Below are positions 1-5,807 of a stretch of 8,713 nt of DNA, one piece after another. This stretch comes from an uncultured Azospirillum sp. (lineage in GTDB: Bacteria > Pseudomonadota > Alphaproteobacteria > RF32 > CAG-239). Numbering within the stretch: the first letter of the stretch is position 1; each line of letters starts with the position of its first letter. Where the stretch lies: NCBI GenBank assembly GCA_946184595.1, contig CAMHFM010000025.1:1-8713 (forward strand), given 5' to 3'. The position numbers were made by a program, and so were the translations under genes. The notes beneath the pieces are model-generated. The model was not told where the DNA came from. It ran no database searches and was given only the letters and a program-made list of their open reading frames with translations.

Positions 1-21
1 AAAAAATTAAAATATCATTAT

Positions 22-54
22 AAAAAATGTCCCTCGGTTGAGGGACATTTTTTT
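22..54. terminator. Bidirectional Rho-independent terminator
   Basis: A perfect 14-bp inverted repeat (22-35 with 40-53) surrounds a GGTT loop. Its core is GTCCCTC/GAGGGAC and its outer part is an A-tract facing a T-tract, so it has the form of a terminator on both strands. It begins 12 bases past the stop of the His-rich gene and would end the leftward cluster. On the plus strand it could also end a gene lying outside the window. Confidence 0.85.
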
Positions 55-66
55 GTATTTTGAGTT

Positions 67-501
67 TTAGTTTGAGACAAAAACCTGAGACGATATGATT
101 GTACTTGAACAATGTGTTGAAATTGCTCCCGTTACCAAATTTGTGGTTGTGTAACAAGGCTGCGTCGTCGTTGTTATAGGAACAACTTGAGCTACCGGCG
201 TTGAAACAACAGTCGGTGTTGTGACAATGGCAGGAGTTGTTACAACAGGATTAGTGTAAACAACAGGGGTATAACTTGTTGTTATGGTTGTTGAGCCGGG
301 TTGATTGAAGGCCGCGTTAAGAAGAGTTCCTCCGATCAAGCCGGTTACAAATCCGGCAATCGCATCGCCTCTATGATGATGAGAATGGCTGTGAATTGTC
401 GGTCCGCCCCATGCTTTGTGGTGATGCCCTCCAAAATGGCGAGCCTCAACCTGTGTGGCGAATAATGTGGCGGCGCATAAAATGAGGATAAATTTTTTCA
501 T
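67..501 (-). CDS. Secreted His-rich, glycine-zipper-like protein with Thr/Val/Pro-rich tail
   Basis: This is a 144-residue protein that I cannot assign to a named family. It opens with a Sec signal peptide (about residues 1-21, cut after VEA). A His-rich segment follows (HFGGHHHK, then HSHSHHH, about residues 22-44), then a Gly/Ala hydrophobic stretch resembling a glycine zipper (GFVTGLIGG), then a low-complexity Thr/Val/Pro tail. Two cysteines near the end are 16 residues apart and could form a disulfide. The ATG at 501 is preferred because an AAAAGGA site lies 10 bases upstream; a TTG nine bases earlier (510) would sit only one base from that site. It is the last gene of the cluster, 27 bases after the Spy-like gene and just before the terminator. 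The His clusters suggest periplasmic or envelope-associated divalent metal binding, which is inference. Confidence 0.75.
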   Translation of the reverse strand: MKKFILILCAATLFATQVEARHFGGHHHKAWGGPTIHSHSHHHRGDAIAGFVTGLIGGTLLNAAFNQPGSTTITTSYTPVVYTNPVVTTPAIVTTPTVVSTPVAQVVPITTTTQPCYTTTNLVTGAISTHCSSTIISSQVFVSN

Positions 502-528
502 TTTATTCAAATCCTTTTAATAGTTAGA

Positions 529-890
529 TTATTCCATTGGCATCGGTGGCATTGGACGATGATGATGCTTTTTCATCATTTTTTCATGTTTTGCTTTGCG
601 CTCTGCTTTTATTTTTTCAAATGTTTCTTTTTGTTCCGGAGTTAATAATTCTTCAAAAGCAGTCATATTTTCTTTTCTGATTTCATCCATTTTTTTGCGC
701 AATGCTTTCATTTCATCTATTAATGGTTTTATTTTTTCGCGAGATGCTTTTCTTAATTCTTTAGCTTTGTTTCTTTGTTCGTCGGTCAACTTTAAGTCAT
801 CAGCGAGTTTATTTTCCATTTTTTCATGATGTTTTTAGCTCCGCAAGTTAAAGCTGTTGCACATAATAAAGCCAAATATAATTTTTTCAT
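529..890 (-). CDS. Spy/CpxP-like LTxxQ periplasmic protein, split by an apparent one-base frameshift
   Basis: The mature part (read from 834 down to 529) is a highly charged helical protein with two LTxxQ-type motifs, LTDEQ and LTPEQ. These are the hallmark of the Spy/CpxP/ZraP group of periplasmic chaperones and metal sensors. It ends in a His/Met/Pro-rich tail (KHHHRPMPPMP). The first ATG in that frame (819) has no ribosome-binding site and no signal peptide. In a different frame, an ATG at 890 has a perfect AAGGAG seven bases upstream and encodes a signal peptide (MKKLYLALLCATALTCGA). Reading that frame onward gives a dead end at 792. One extra A in the five-A run at 832-836 would join the two as ...CGA-KKHHEK-MENKLADD..., a sensible protein of 120 residues. 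The split may be a real mutation, a sequence error, or recoding at T-AAA-AAC. It sits 2 bases after the sigma gene stop. Confidence 0.72.
832..836 (-). other. Frameshift point in the Spy-like gene (five-A run)
   Basis: On the minus strand the sequence reads GCT AAA AAC ATC in the signal-peptide frame. The mature frame is closed immediately upstream by TAA (837-835) and opens through AAA CAT CAT GAA AAA ATG. The signal-peptide frame and the LTxxQ frame therefore overlap only around this A run, which localises the change. T-AAA-AAC resembles a -1 slippery heptamer, but its first base is not A. Confidence 0.6.
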
Positions 891-892
891 AT

Positions 893-1387
893 TTATTCTC
901 CTTGTAAAGGTTTTAAAACTTCAGCCAATATTTTCCTGGCATTAAAAAGGCGTGATTTTACTGTTCCCTCTGAAATTCCTAATTTTTTTGCTGCCTGTTT
1001 AATGGTATAGTCCTCATATTCGCAAAGAATAATAATTTCTTTCATTTTTTTTGGCAGACTGTTAACGGCTTTCAAAATAATTTGCTGACGAATTTTTTTA
1101 TCTAAAAGAATTTCTGGATCAATTTCCTCAGCAATATTTTCAAGTGTTTCTTCATCGTTGTCTTGGTGTAATTCAGAATGATATTGCCGCCCCTTAAAAT
1201 AGTCACGGCACGCATTTGCTGTTATAACTCCAATCCATTGACTCAGTTTGCCTTGGTTTTGGTATTTGGAAAAACCTTGCCATGTTTTAATATAAACCGT
1301 TTGTTCGATATCTTCATTATAACAACCGGTCATTTTTTTTATGATGGCTCGGATTTTGCCTTTGTAAGTTGAAATGATATCTTGCAT
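893..1387 (-). CDS. ECF-family RNA polymerase sigma factor (RpoE/CnrH-like)
   Basis: This 164-residue protein has the two-domain plan of group 4 (extracytoplasmic function) sigma factors. Region 2 (about residues 8-70) contains EDIEQTVYIKTW, matching the core-binding and -10-recognition helix, followed by LSQWIGVITANACRDYFK. Region 4 (about 107-158) contains LPKKMKEIIILCEYEDYT and the helix-turn-helix QAAKKLGISEGTVKSRLFNARK, which reads the -35 element. Length is normal for the family. I chose the ATG at 1387, whose A is the last base of the preceding gene's TAA (TAATG), because it implies translational coupling; a TTG at 1411 would add eight residues and overlap that gene more. The last codons (CAA GGA GAA TAA) also hold the ribosome-binding site of the next gene. 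It probably drives its own operon from the ECF-type promoter at 1653-1677, held in check by the membrane protein encoded before it. Confidence 0.9.
   Translation of the reverse strand: MQDIISTYKGKIRAIIKKMTGCYNEDIEQTVYIKTWQGFSKYQNQGKLSQWIGVITANACRDYFKGRQYHSELHQDNDEETLENIAEEIDPEILLDKKIRQQIILKAVNSLPKKMKEIIILCEYEDYTIKQAAKKLGISEGTVKSRLFNARKILAEVLKPLQGE
898..903 (-). promoter_or_regulatory. Ribosome-binding site that fixes the Spy-like gene start at 890
   Basis: AAGGAG lies seven bases upstream of the ATG at 890, inside the last codons of the sigma factor gene. The ATG at 819 has no such site, so translation should begin at 890 in the signal-peptide frame. This is why the Spy-like gene is judged frameshifted rather than simply short. 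Confidence 0.75.
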
Positions 1388-1629
1388 TAGCTGACTTTCA
1401 GTAATCCCCAATCATCAGTTGGTAAGCCTAAATCTTCAATTGCTCCACCATTTTCTGTCAGATAAAGTTCTTCATCAATATTGAAGTTCAAATCTGATTT
1501 TGGCAGGCTTAATGAAAATCCGCCGAGGCATAACAGGACAAGTAAAGTTGCACGTATTTGCTGACGGCGTTTTTTACGTTCCCGATATAAGGGTTTTGCT
1601 TCTTGTAGTAATGCGGAAATATCAGTCAT
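1387..1629 (-). CDS. Small single-pass membrane protein, candidate anti-sigma factor
   Basis: This 80-residue protein has a basic cytoplasmic N-terminus (residues 1-27, including RERKKRRQQIR) and one membrane segment (about 28-43, LLVLLCLGGFSLSL). A 35-40 residue acidic periplasmic tail follows. By the positive-inside rule the N-terminus faces the cytoplasm. There is no zinc-binding HxxxCxxC signature, so it is not a classical ZAS anti-sigma factor. Size, topology and coupling to an ECF sigma gene resemble CnrY/NccY, whose short cytoplasmic peptide holds the sigma factor; I see no sequence proof of homology. The ATG at 1629 has AGGAG six bases upstream. Its TAA overlaps the sigma factor ATG by one base. 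It is the first gene of the cluster, directly after the ECF-type promoter. Confidence 0.7.
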   Translation of the reverse strand: MTDISALLQEAKPLYRERKKRRQQIRATLLVLLCLGGFSLSLPKSDLNFNIDEELYLTENGGAIEDLGLPTDDWGLLKVS

Positions 1630-1652
1630 TTTTTTCTCCTTACATCAGCTAT

Positions 1653-1677
1653 AACGAGAAGTATTTTAAAAAGGTTC
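1653..1677 (-). promoter_or_regulatory. ECF-type promoter of the sigma factor operon
   Basis: On the minus strand, TGAACC (GAAC at 1677-1674) and CGTTA (CGTT at 1656-1653) are separated by 17 bases between GAAC and CGTT. An AAC core at -35 and a CGT core at -10 with this spacing is the common ECF promoter pattern. Transcription would start near 1645, just ahead of the AGGAG site at 1640-1636. The position directly before the operon that encodes an ECF sigma factor fits autoregulation. Confidence 0.6.
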
Positions 1678-1703
1678 ATTTTTTTTGTAATTTTTTTAAA
1701 AAA

Positions 1704-1746
1704 GGAAATTCTACAAATCTATTTTTTCAAATCTGTAAAAATTTCC
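1704..1746. repeat. AT-rich direct and inverted repeats between gcrA and the sigma operon
   Basis: GGAAATT (1704-1710) and AATTTCC (1740-1746) form a 7-bp inverted repeat. Inside it, CAAATCT occurs twice (1714-1720 and 1728-1734), 14 bases apart. On the minus strand the second arm is followed by seven T, so it could act as a weak terminator for gcrA. The paired CAAATCT could equally be a binding site upstream of the ECF promoter. Such AT-rich DNA yields chance repeats, so confidence is low. Confidence 0.25.
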
Positions 1747-1808
1747 AATTTTAAATATAGATGTTAACGATAGCTCTATCGGTTTAAATAGAATGATATT
1801 CACTCAAT

Positions 1809-2375
1809 CTATTTTTTTAGATTTTTTACATAGGCGATGGCTGCGTGTTCTTCACAATAAGTTTGCCCAATACGAACAGGAGCGCCACAAAAATGAAAAT
1901 TTTCATCTTTCGGATCACCTAAAGGCCAACGACATGTGTGATTATCTAAATCAGTGACTGTGATTTTATCCCCTGGTTTTTTTTGTGTATGCATGACAGG
2001 AATTGAGACATTCATATAAGCTTCCGGTTCTTTTTCAGGGAGACTTTTTTTAGCAGGAGCGGAAGTTTTGGCTTCTGGTTGCGGTTTTGGTGTCGGTTGA
2101 ACTTCTGTTTTTGGAGCTTCTTTAGCTTCAGCTTTAGGTTTTTCCTGTTTTACAGGTTTTTCAGATGATTTAGATGAAGTTTTTTCTTTAGCTTTAGGGG
2201 CCGTATTAGGATCTTTCTTTTTGATAGGAGAGGGGCGTGCTATTAATTGCAGACGATGAACTTTTCCTACAATAGAATTTTTAGAAACCCCAAGACGTTT
2301 ACCAATCTCTCCGGTAGAGAGACCTTCATCCCACATTTTTTTGAGGCTTTCAACCATCTCGTCAGTCCAAGGCAT
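1809..2375 (-). CDS. gcrA: GcrA cell cycle regulator
   Basis: GcrA is an alphaproteobacterial transcription factor that binds sigma-70 holoenzyme and acts at promoters carrying methylated GANTC sites, working with the methyltransferase CcrM. The 188-residue protein starts with the characteristic DNA-binding domain (residues 1-45: PWTDEMVESLKKMW, then a helix-turn-helix with GLSTGEIGKRLGVSKNSIVGK). A flexible Lys/Pro/Glu/Ala-rich linker of about 70 residues follows. The C-terminal domain has CRWPLGDP (148-155), FHFCG (160-164) and YCEEH (173-177); the conserved Cys/His set could bind a metal. It is slightly longer than the Caulobacter protein (about 173 residues), and the linker looks like the source of the difference. 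The ATG at 2375 has GGAG seven bases upstream. It diverges from the DUF4139 gene, and a GAGTC site lies in the shared upstream region. Confidence 0.95.
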   Translation of the reverse strand: MPWTDEMVESLKKMWDEGLSTGEIGKRLGVSKNSIVGKVHRLQLIARPSPIKKKDPNTAPKAKEKTSSKSSEKPVKQEKPKAEAKEAPKTEVQPTPKPQPEAKTSAPAKKSLPEKEPEAYMNVSIPVMHTQKKPGDKITVTDLDNHTCRWPLGDPKDENFHFCGAPVRIGQTYCEEHAAIAYVKNLKK

Positions 2376-2399
2376 TTTACATCTCCTATATCTGTTAAA

Positions 2400-2441
2400 A
2401 TCTTATAATGCCTTATATTAAGTCAATATGTTCCGCGAGTC
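2400..2441 (-). promoter_or_regulatory. Candidate gcrA promoter with an upstream GANTC methylation site
   Basis: On the minus strand TTGACT (2426-2421) and TAAGAT (2405-2400) could be the -35 and -10 boxes, although the 15-base spacer is short. GAGTC/GACTC (2437-2441), a CcrM-type GANTC site, lies just upstream. gcrA expression in Caulobacter responds to GANTC methylation, so the position is suggestive, but a five-base site can occur by chance. Confidence 0.35.
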
Positions 2442-2448
2442 TAGCAAT

Positions 2449-2478
2449 ATTTGCATTTATAACTTTTTTTTTGCAAAT
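2449..2478. promoter_or_regulatory. Inverted repeat in the divergent gcrA/DUF4139 intergenic region
   Basis: ATTTGCA (2449-2455) and TGCAAAT (2472-2478) form a perfect 7-bp inverted repeat with a 16-base spacer. It is 43 bases upstream of the DUF4139 start codon and could be an operator for either divergent gene. No regulator can be named from sequence. A weak -10-like TATATT is at 2487-2492 on the plus strand, without a good -35 box. Confidence 0.3.
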
Positions 2479-2521
2479 TTATGGTTTATATTGAGGGCGG
2501 TAAGATTATCATGGAGGCAAT

Positions 2522-3943
2522 ATGCAGAAATTATTTTTAACGATGGCTGTTGGTTTTTCTTTTATTTCAGTAGCATACGCAGATATTACGGTAAAAAATG
2601 ATACAAATACAGATTTAGCTTTAAGCATTTATAATAATACGGCTTTGGTGAGAGATGTTCGTTCAGTTAAGCTTCCTAGTGGTCGTAGTTCTGTTTTGTT
2701 TTCAGGTGTTTCCGGACAAATAAAGCCCGAATCGGTTATCGTTAATGCTGAAGGAATTACCGTGATTGAGCAAAATTATAATTTTGCAATGCTATCTCCT
2801 GAGAATGTAGCAAAAGAAAATATAGGGAAAATTGTTAAAACTGTTGTATGGGATGAAGATAAAGCTAAAAATATTTATGATAAAGCCCGTGTTTTAGATG
2901 TTTATGCAGGGCGTCCGGTTTTGCAGTTCGGGTATGGAATAGAATTTGATTTTCCAGGAAGAATTATTTGGGAAGAACTTCCTGATAATTTACAAACTGA
3001 GCCTTCTTTGAATTTAGGGGTTATTGCCCAAGATAGTGGTGAGAAAAAGTTGGATTTGATGTATTTAACAGGAGGTTTGCACTGGAGTACAAATTATGTT
3101 GCCGAATTTATTAATGATAATGAGCTTAATTTAAAATCGTGGGTAAGTATTAAAAATACTTCCGGAATTTCTTATAATAAAGCTCGTGTGCAATTAGTTG
3201 CCGGTGATGCGAATATAACCTATCAAACAAGAGTAGTCCGTCCTATGATGATGGCTAAAAGTGCCGGAATGGCTGCTAATGATATGATGATGGAAGCTGC
3301 ACTTCCTGAAGAAGAAAGTGTTGGTGAATATCATGTTTATTTTTTACCGGAGAGAATAACAATAGCTGATAACCAAACAAAACAGGTCAGTTTACTTCGT
3401 AAAGATAAAATTAAATATGCAAAAGAATATCGTCTTAATTCACCTTTATATCTGAATATTAACGGCCAAGGTAATGAGTTTAAAAAAGTGAATTCGGATG
3501 TCTATATTAAATTAACTAATAATCCGGAATCTAATTTAGGAGAGCCTTTACCGCAGGGAATTATGCGCTTTTATGATCATGACAGTAAGGGAAATATGCT
3601 TTTTGTCGGAGAATCCAGTTTTCGTCAGTTAGCTGTCGGGGATGATACAGAGTTGCGTATCGGAAAGTCTTTTGATGTTACGGCTTCTGGAAAAATTGTT
3701 AATATGAATAAAATTGCTGAGAATATTGTTGAAGCAGAGGCTAGTGTTACTTTTATGAATGCTAAAAATGTTCCGGTAACGGTCGTTTATGAGCAATATA
3801 TGCATAATGAATGGACGATGTTATCTCAAAATATTCAAGGTGTAAAAACAAATGCGCATGCGATGCGTTGGACCGTTGATGTTCCGGCTCAAGGGAGTGC
3901 AATATTAAATTTCAAAGTCAGATTGGTAAAAATTGATGCGTAG
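2522..3943 (+). CDS. Exported DUF4139 domain-containing protein
   Basis: This 473-residue protein has a clear Sec signal peptide (residues 1-20, cut after AYA), so it acts in the periplasm or at the envelope. The remainder matches the DUF4139 pattern: LTGGLHWSTNYVAEF (about 182-196) and, near the C-terminus, LPQGIMRFYDHDSKGN (343-358), FVGESSFRQL and RIGKSFDV. An early segment (LYNNTALVRDVRSVKLPSG-like, about 35-55) fits the N-terminal part that usually precedes this domain. A Met-rich stretch (about 242-257, PMMMAKSAGMAANDMMM) sits where the family has a variable loop. The biochemical function of the family is not established. The start has GGAGG four bases upstream. The stop overlaps the next gene by eight bases, so the two are almost certainly co-transcribed and coupled. 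Two internal GANTC sites are unremarkable. Confidence 0.85.
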   Translation: MQKLFLTMAVGFSFISVAYADITVKNDTNTDLALSIYNNTALVRDVRSVKLPSGRSSVLFSGVSGQIKPESVIVNAEGITVIEQNYNFAMLSPENVAKENIGKIVKTVVWDEDKAKNIYDKARVLDVYAGRPVLQFGYGIEFDFPGRIIWEELPDNLQTEPSLNLGVIAQDSGEKKLDLMYLTGGLHWSTNYVAEFINDNELNLKSWVSIKNTSGISYNKARVQLVAGDANITYQTRVVRPMMMAKSAGMAANDMMMEAALPEEESVGEYHVYFLPERITIADNQTKQVSLLRKDKIKYAKEYRLNSPLYLNINGQGNEFKKVNSDVYIKLTNNPESNLGEPLPQGIMRFYDHDSKGNMLFVGESSFRQLAVGDDTELRIGKSFDVTASGKIVNMNKIAENIVEAEASVTFMNAKNVPVTVVYEQYMHNEWTMLSQNIQGVKTNAHAMRWTVDVPAQGSAILNFKVRLVKIDA

Positions 3944-5195
3944 ATTTTTAGTTCTTATTTGTTGTATTTGTTTTGTAACGGTAAATGTTTTTGCCGCGGT
4001 CGCTATTCCGAATAAAGAAAAGTACGATAAATATTTTGTTGTGGACTTAAATGAAGAATTGCCGAGTTATGAAGAACTGCAAGAGCACTTTGCGGATCAA
4101 TTTGTTGTATATGATCGTAAATATGATTGGCATTGGAATATCGGAAATATATTTGATGCTGTTTTTCGGGCAACAATTACGCAATACGGAGGAACGGAAA
4201 AAAGAGTTAAGGATGCCAACGAAGAAATGTTAATGGCGGCGTTGTCAGTTCTTCCTCCTGAATATTATCAGTATATTGGGCCTTATTTACATACGGTTCC
4301 GACAATTTCTGAGAAAATTTTGAATATGCCGGGGATTAAAGAAACTAAAAATAAATTTCCTACGCGTATAGCTCCGCAATTGGCGGATATTGAAGATCTT
4401 GAATTTTTATCGCCGTATTTGTACTTTCTTTTAATGCCGGAAGTTTGGCCGGGTAATCAGACACCGCTGGAACAACCTCAACGGTTGGAAAAACCAACTA
4501 AATCGGTGCGTAATAATGAACTATACGATTTAATAAGAAAACTTGTTCCTGCAGATGAATTTTTTCCTGATGCGGAAACAAAATCTTCTTCTAACATGAG
4601 TGATTTACGGACAATTGATGTTACGGTTAATTCACCCTTAACTAGTGGTGATATTAAGGCTTTTGTAAGGACAATTCCGGAACTTAATAAACTTCAGGAT
4701 AATGTTCAGGTGATGGCTCGAATTTACGGGGCCGGTTCTTATTTGGATATGTGGGAAATGGAAAACGGAAGAGGAACCTTTATGAATTCTGTTAAGGATT
4801 TAATGTATCCTTGTCGTCGTTTGGTGCAAAAAATGAGAATTGCAGGAGAAGAAAAATATTTGCAACATGTTGTTTCTAAAGAAGGTTTTACGCCTGAAGA
4901 ATGGGCTTATACTTGTGATAAGACCATTCGTGCTTATCGTATGATTACTTTAAGTCATTCGACCGTTGTTAGTCTCAAAATGTTTGCAACAGGTGTCTAT
5001 GATGAAGAAATGCGGGAAATTGTCGGTGATAAAAATATGGAAATTTTAGATATTAATACACAAGGAATGCTCAGAATGCACGGAGCTTCAAGAGAAGATA
5101 TTTTAGAAGTTTATAAGAATCGGGAATTATTACGCGATTCTTTCCAGAATGCTAGGTATTCAATTATTGCCGCTCCGATAGAGATTAGTAATTAA
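3936..5195 (+). CDS. Exported protein of unknown family, coupled to the DUF4139 protein
   Basis: I do not recognise this 419-residue protein. It begins with a basic, Cys-rich hydrophobic signal peptide (MRRFLVLICCICFVTVNVFA), then an acidic, Tyr/Trp-rich region (about residues 25-80). A largely helical body follows, with LPPEYYQYIGPYLHTVPTI (106-124) and FLSPYLYFLLMPEVWPG (157-173). The second half includes a Leu/Arg-rich segment and an HGASREDIL helix start near the end. The only long hydrophobic stretch besides the signal is short, so it is probably a soluble periplasmic or outer-membrane-associated protein. The ATG at 3936 is chosen over the TTG at 3933 that precedes it; no strong ribosome-binding site is visible, and the start lies inside the previous gene, pointing to translational coupling. 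A partnership with the DUF4139 protein is therefore likely. Confidence 0.7.
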   Translation: MRRFLVLICCICFVTVNVFAAVAIPNKEKYDKYFVVDLNEELPSYEELQEHFADQFVVYDRKYDWHWNIGNIFDAVFRATITQYGGTEKRVKDANEEMLMAALSVLPPEYYQYIGPYLHTVPTISEKILNMPGIKETKNKFPTRIAPQLADIEDLEFLSPYLYFLLMPEVWPGNQTPLEQPQRLEKPTKSVRNNELYDLIRKLVPADEFFPDAETKSSSNMSDLRTIDVTVNSPLTSGDIKAFVRTIPELNKLQDNVQVMARIYGAGSYLDMWEMENGRGTFMNSVKDLMYPCRRLVQKMRIAGEEKYLQHVVSKEGFTPEEWAYTCDKTIRAYRMITLSHSTVVSLKMFATGVYDEEMREIVGDKNMEILDINTQGMLRMHGASREDILEVYKNRELLRDSFQNARYSIIAAPIEISN

Positions 5196-5218
5196 TTTTA
5201 CACGATTTTTTAAAATTA
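5193..5218 (+). terminator. Weak all-AT hairpin after the exported-protein pair
   Basis: TAATTTTA (5193-5200) and TAAAATTA (5211-5218) form a perfect 8-bp inverted repeat that includes the stop codon. Without G:C pairs it would be a poor terminator, so some readthrough into rpoZ is plausible. Confidence 0.25.
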
Positions 5219-5221
5219 TTA

Positions 5222-5250
5222 TTGCATTTGTTTTTTAGAATATGTATAAG
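5222..5250 (+). promoter_or_regulatory. Sigma-70-type promoter of rpoZ
   Basis: TTGCAT (5222-5227) and TATAAG (5245-5250) are separated by exactly 17 bases, a good housekeeping promoter match. It lies 40 bases before the rpoZ start codon. AGGA (about 5278-5281) serves as the ribosome-binding site, nine bases before the ATG. Confidence 0.6.
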
Positions 5251-5290
5251 AAACAAAAAGTTTTTTTTTAATTTTATAGGATAACTAAAA

Positions 5291-5770
5291 ATGGCACGTG
5301 TTACAGTTGAAGATTGTATTGATAAAATTCCTAACCGTTATGAATTGTTAATGGTTGCAGCACAAAGAGCAAAAGATATTGCGGCAGGTTCTATGCTAAC
5401 ATTACCTCGTGATAATGATAAAAATACGGTTGTTGCTTTGCGTGAAATTGCTGAAAACACAGTTAGTGTTGAAGAATTGCAACGTTCTTTGGTTATGGGC
5501 TTACAACAATATGTTGAAGTTGAGGAACCTGAAGAGGAAGAAATGGAAATTATGGCAGCTGAGAAAGAATTGGCTGATTTGGATGAACAATTCTCAGGTG
5601 TTTTACTTGATAGCGAAGTTAGTGATGCTATGCAAGTTCGTGATGATGAAGATATTGATTTGGATTCCGAGGTTGATGGTGCCGATGATGCCGATTTAGA
5701 TGATGCCTTGGATATGGGTGATGATTTTGATGCCGATGGCATGGATGATGCCGATTTTGATGAAGAATAA
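5291..5770 (+). CDS. rpoZ: RNA polymerase omega subunit with long acidic C-terminal tail
   Basis: Omega binds and stabilises the beta' subunit during RNA polymerase assembly. In proteobacteria it also forms part of one (p)ppGpp site on the polymerase. Residues 1-72 are a standard omega core: MARVTVEDCIDKIPNRYELLMVAAQRAKDI at the start, then TVVALREIAE and VEELQRSLV. The full protein is 159 residues, longer than typical omega (roughly 80-130). The extra part (about 75-159) is an acidic, probably disordered tail in which about 40 of 85 residues are Asp or Glu, ending in DADGMDDADFDEE. Part of its DNA is repetitive: GATGATGCCGATTT occurs at 5684 and 5744. The gene has its own promoter and is followed by a strong terminator, so it can be expressed without spoT, although the rpoZ-spoT order is the usual proteobacterial arrangement. 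Confidence 0.93.
   Translation: MARVTVEDCIDKIPNRYELLMVAAQRAKDIAAGSMLTLPRDNDKNTVVALREIAENTVSVEELQRSLVMGLQQYVEVEEPEEEEMEIMAAEKELADLDEQFSGVLLDSEVSDAMQVRDDEDIDLDSEVDGADDADLDDALDMGDDFDADGMDDADFDEE
5684..5757 (+). repeat. Short direct repeats in the rpoZ acidic-tail coding region
   Basis: The 14-mer GATGATGCCGATTT occurs at 5684-5697 and 5744-5757, 60 bases (20 codons) apart, so the repeat keeps the reading frame. Shorter GATGATGCC and GATGCCGAT units occur between. The pattern suggests the Asp/Ala tail grew by slippage or small duplications. Confidence 0.6.
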
Positions 5771-5807
5771 GGCATTATAAAAACCTATAATTCAATACTA
5801 TAAAAGA

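Noticed and set aside
817..819. ATG at 819 as the true start of a cytoplasmic LTxxQ protein
   Set aside because: There is no ribosome-binding site at a usable distance, and LTxxQ proteins of this type are periplasmic. The signal peptide in the other frame with a perfect AAGGAG explains the gene better.
596..829. Plus-strand open frame opposite the Spy-like gene, and similar ones at 1178-1372 and 1500-1754
   Set aside because: Phe/Ser/Ile-rich translations of AT-rich antisense sequence, without start signals; the minus-strand genes have clear motifs.
1751..1789. CGATAG-CT-CTATCG hairpin as the gcrA terminator
   Set aside because: The loop would be too small unless inner pairs open, and no T run follows on the minus strand.
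2395..2409. CtrA-type site (TTAA-N7-TTAA) upstream of gcrA
   Set aside because: TTAA followed seven bases later by TAAT fails the second half-site. I saw no full match in any intergenic region by eye.
5338..5775. Open frame of 145 codons on the minus strand, Ser-rich
   Set aside because: It is the complement of the rpoZ acidic tail: repeated GAT/GAA codons read backwards as Ser and similar residues. It has no ribosome-binding site and no plausible domain.
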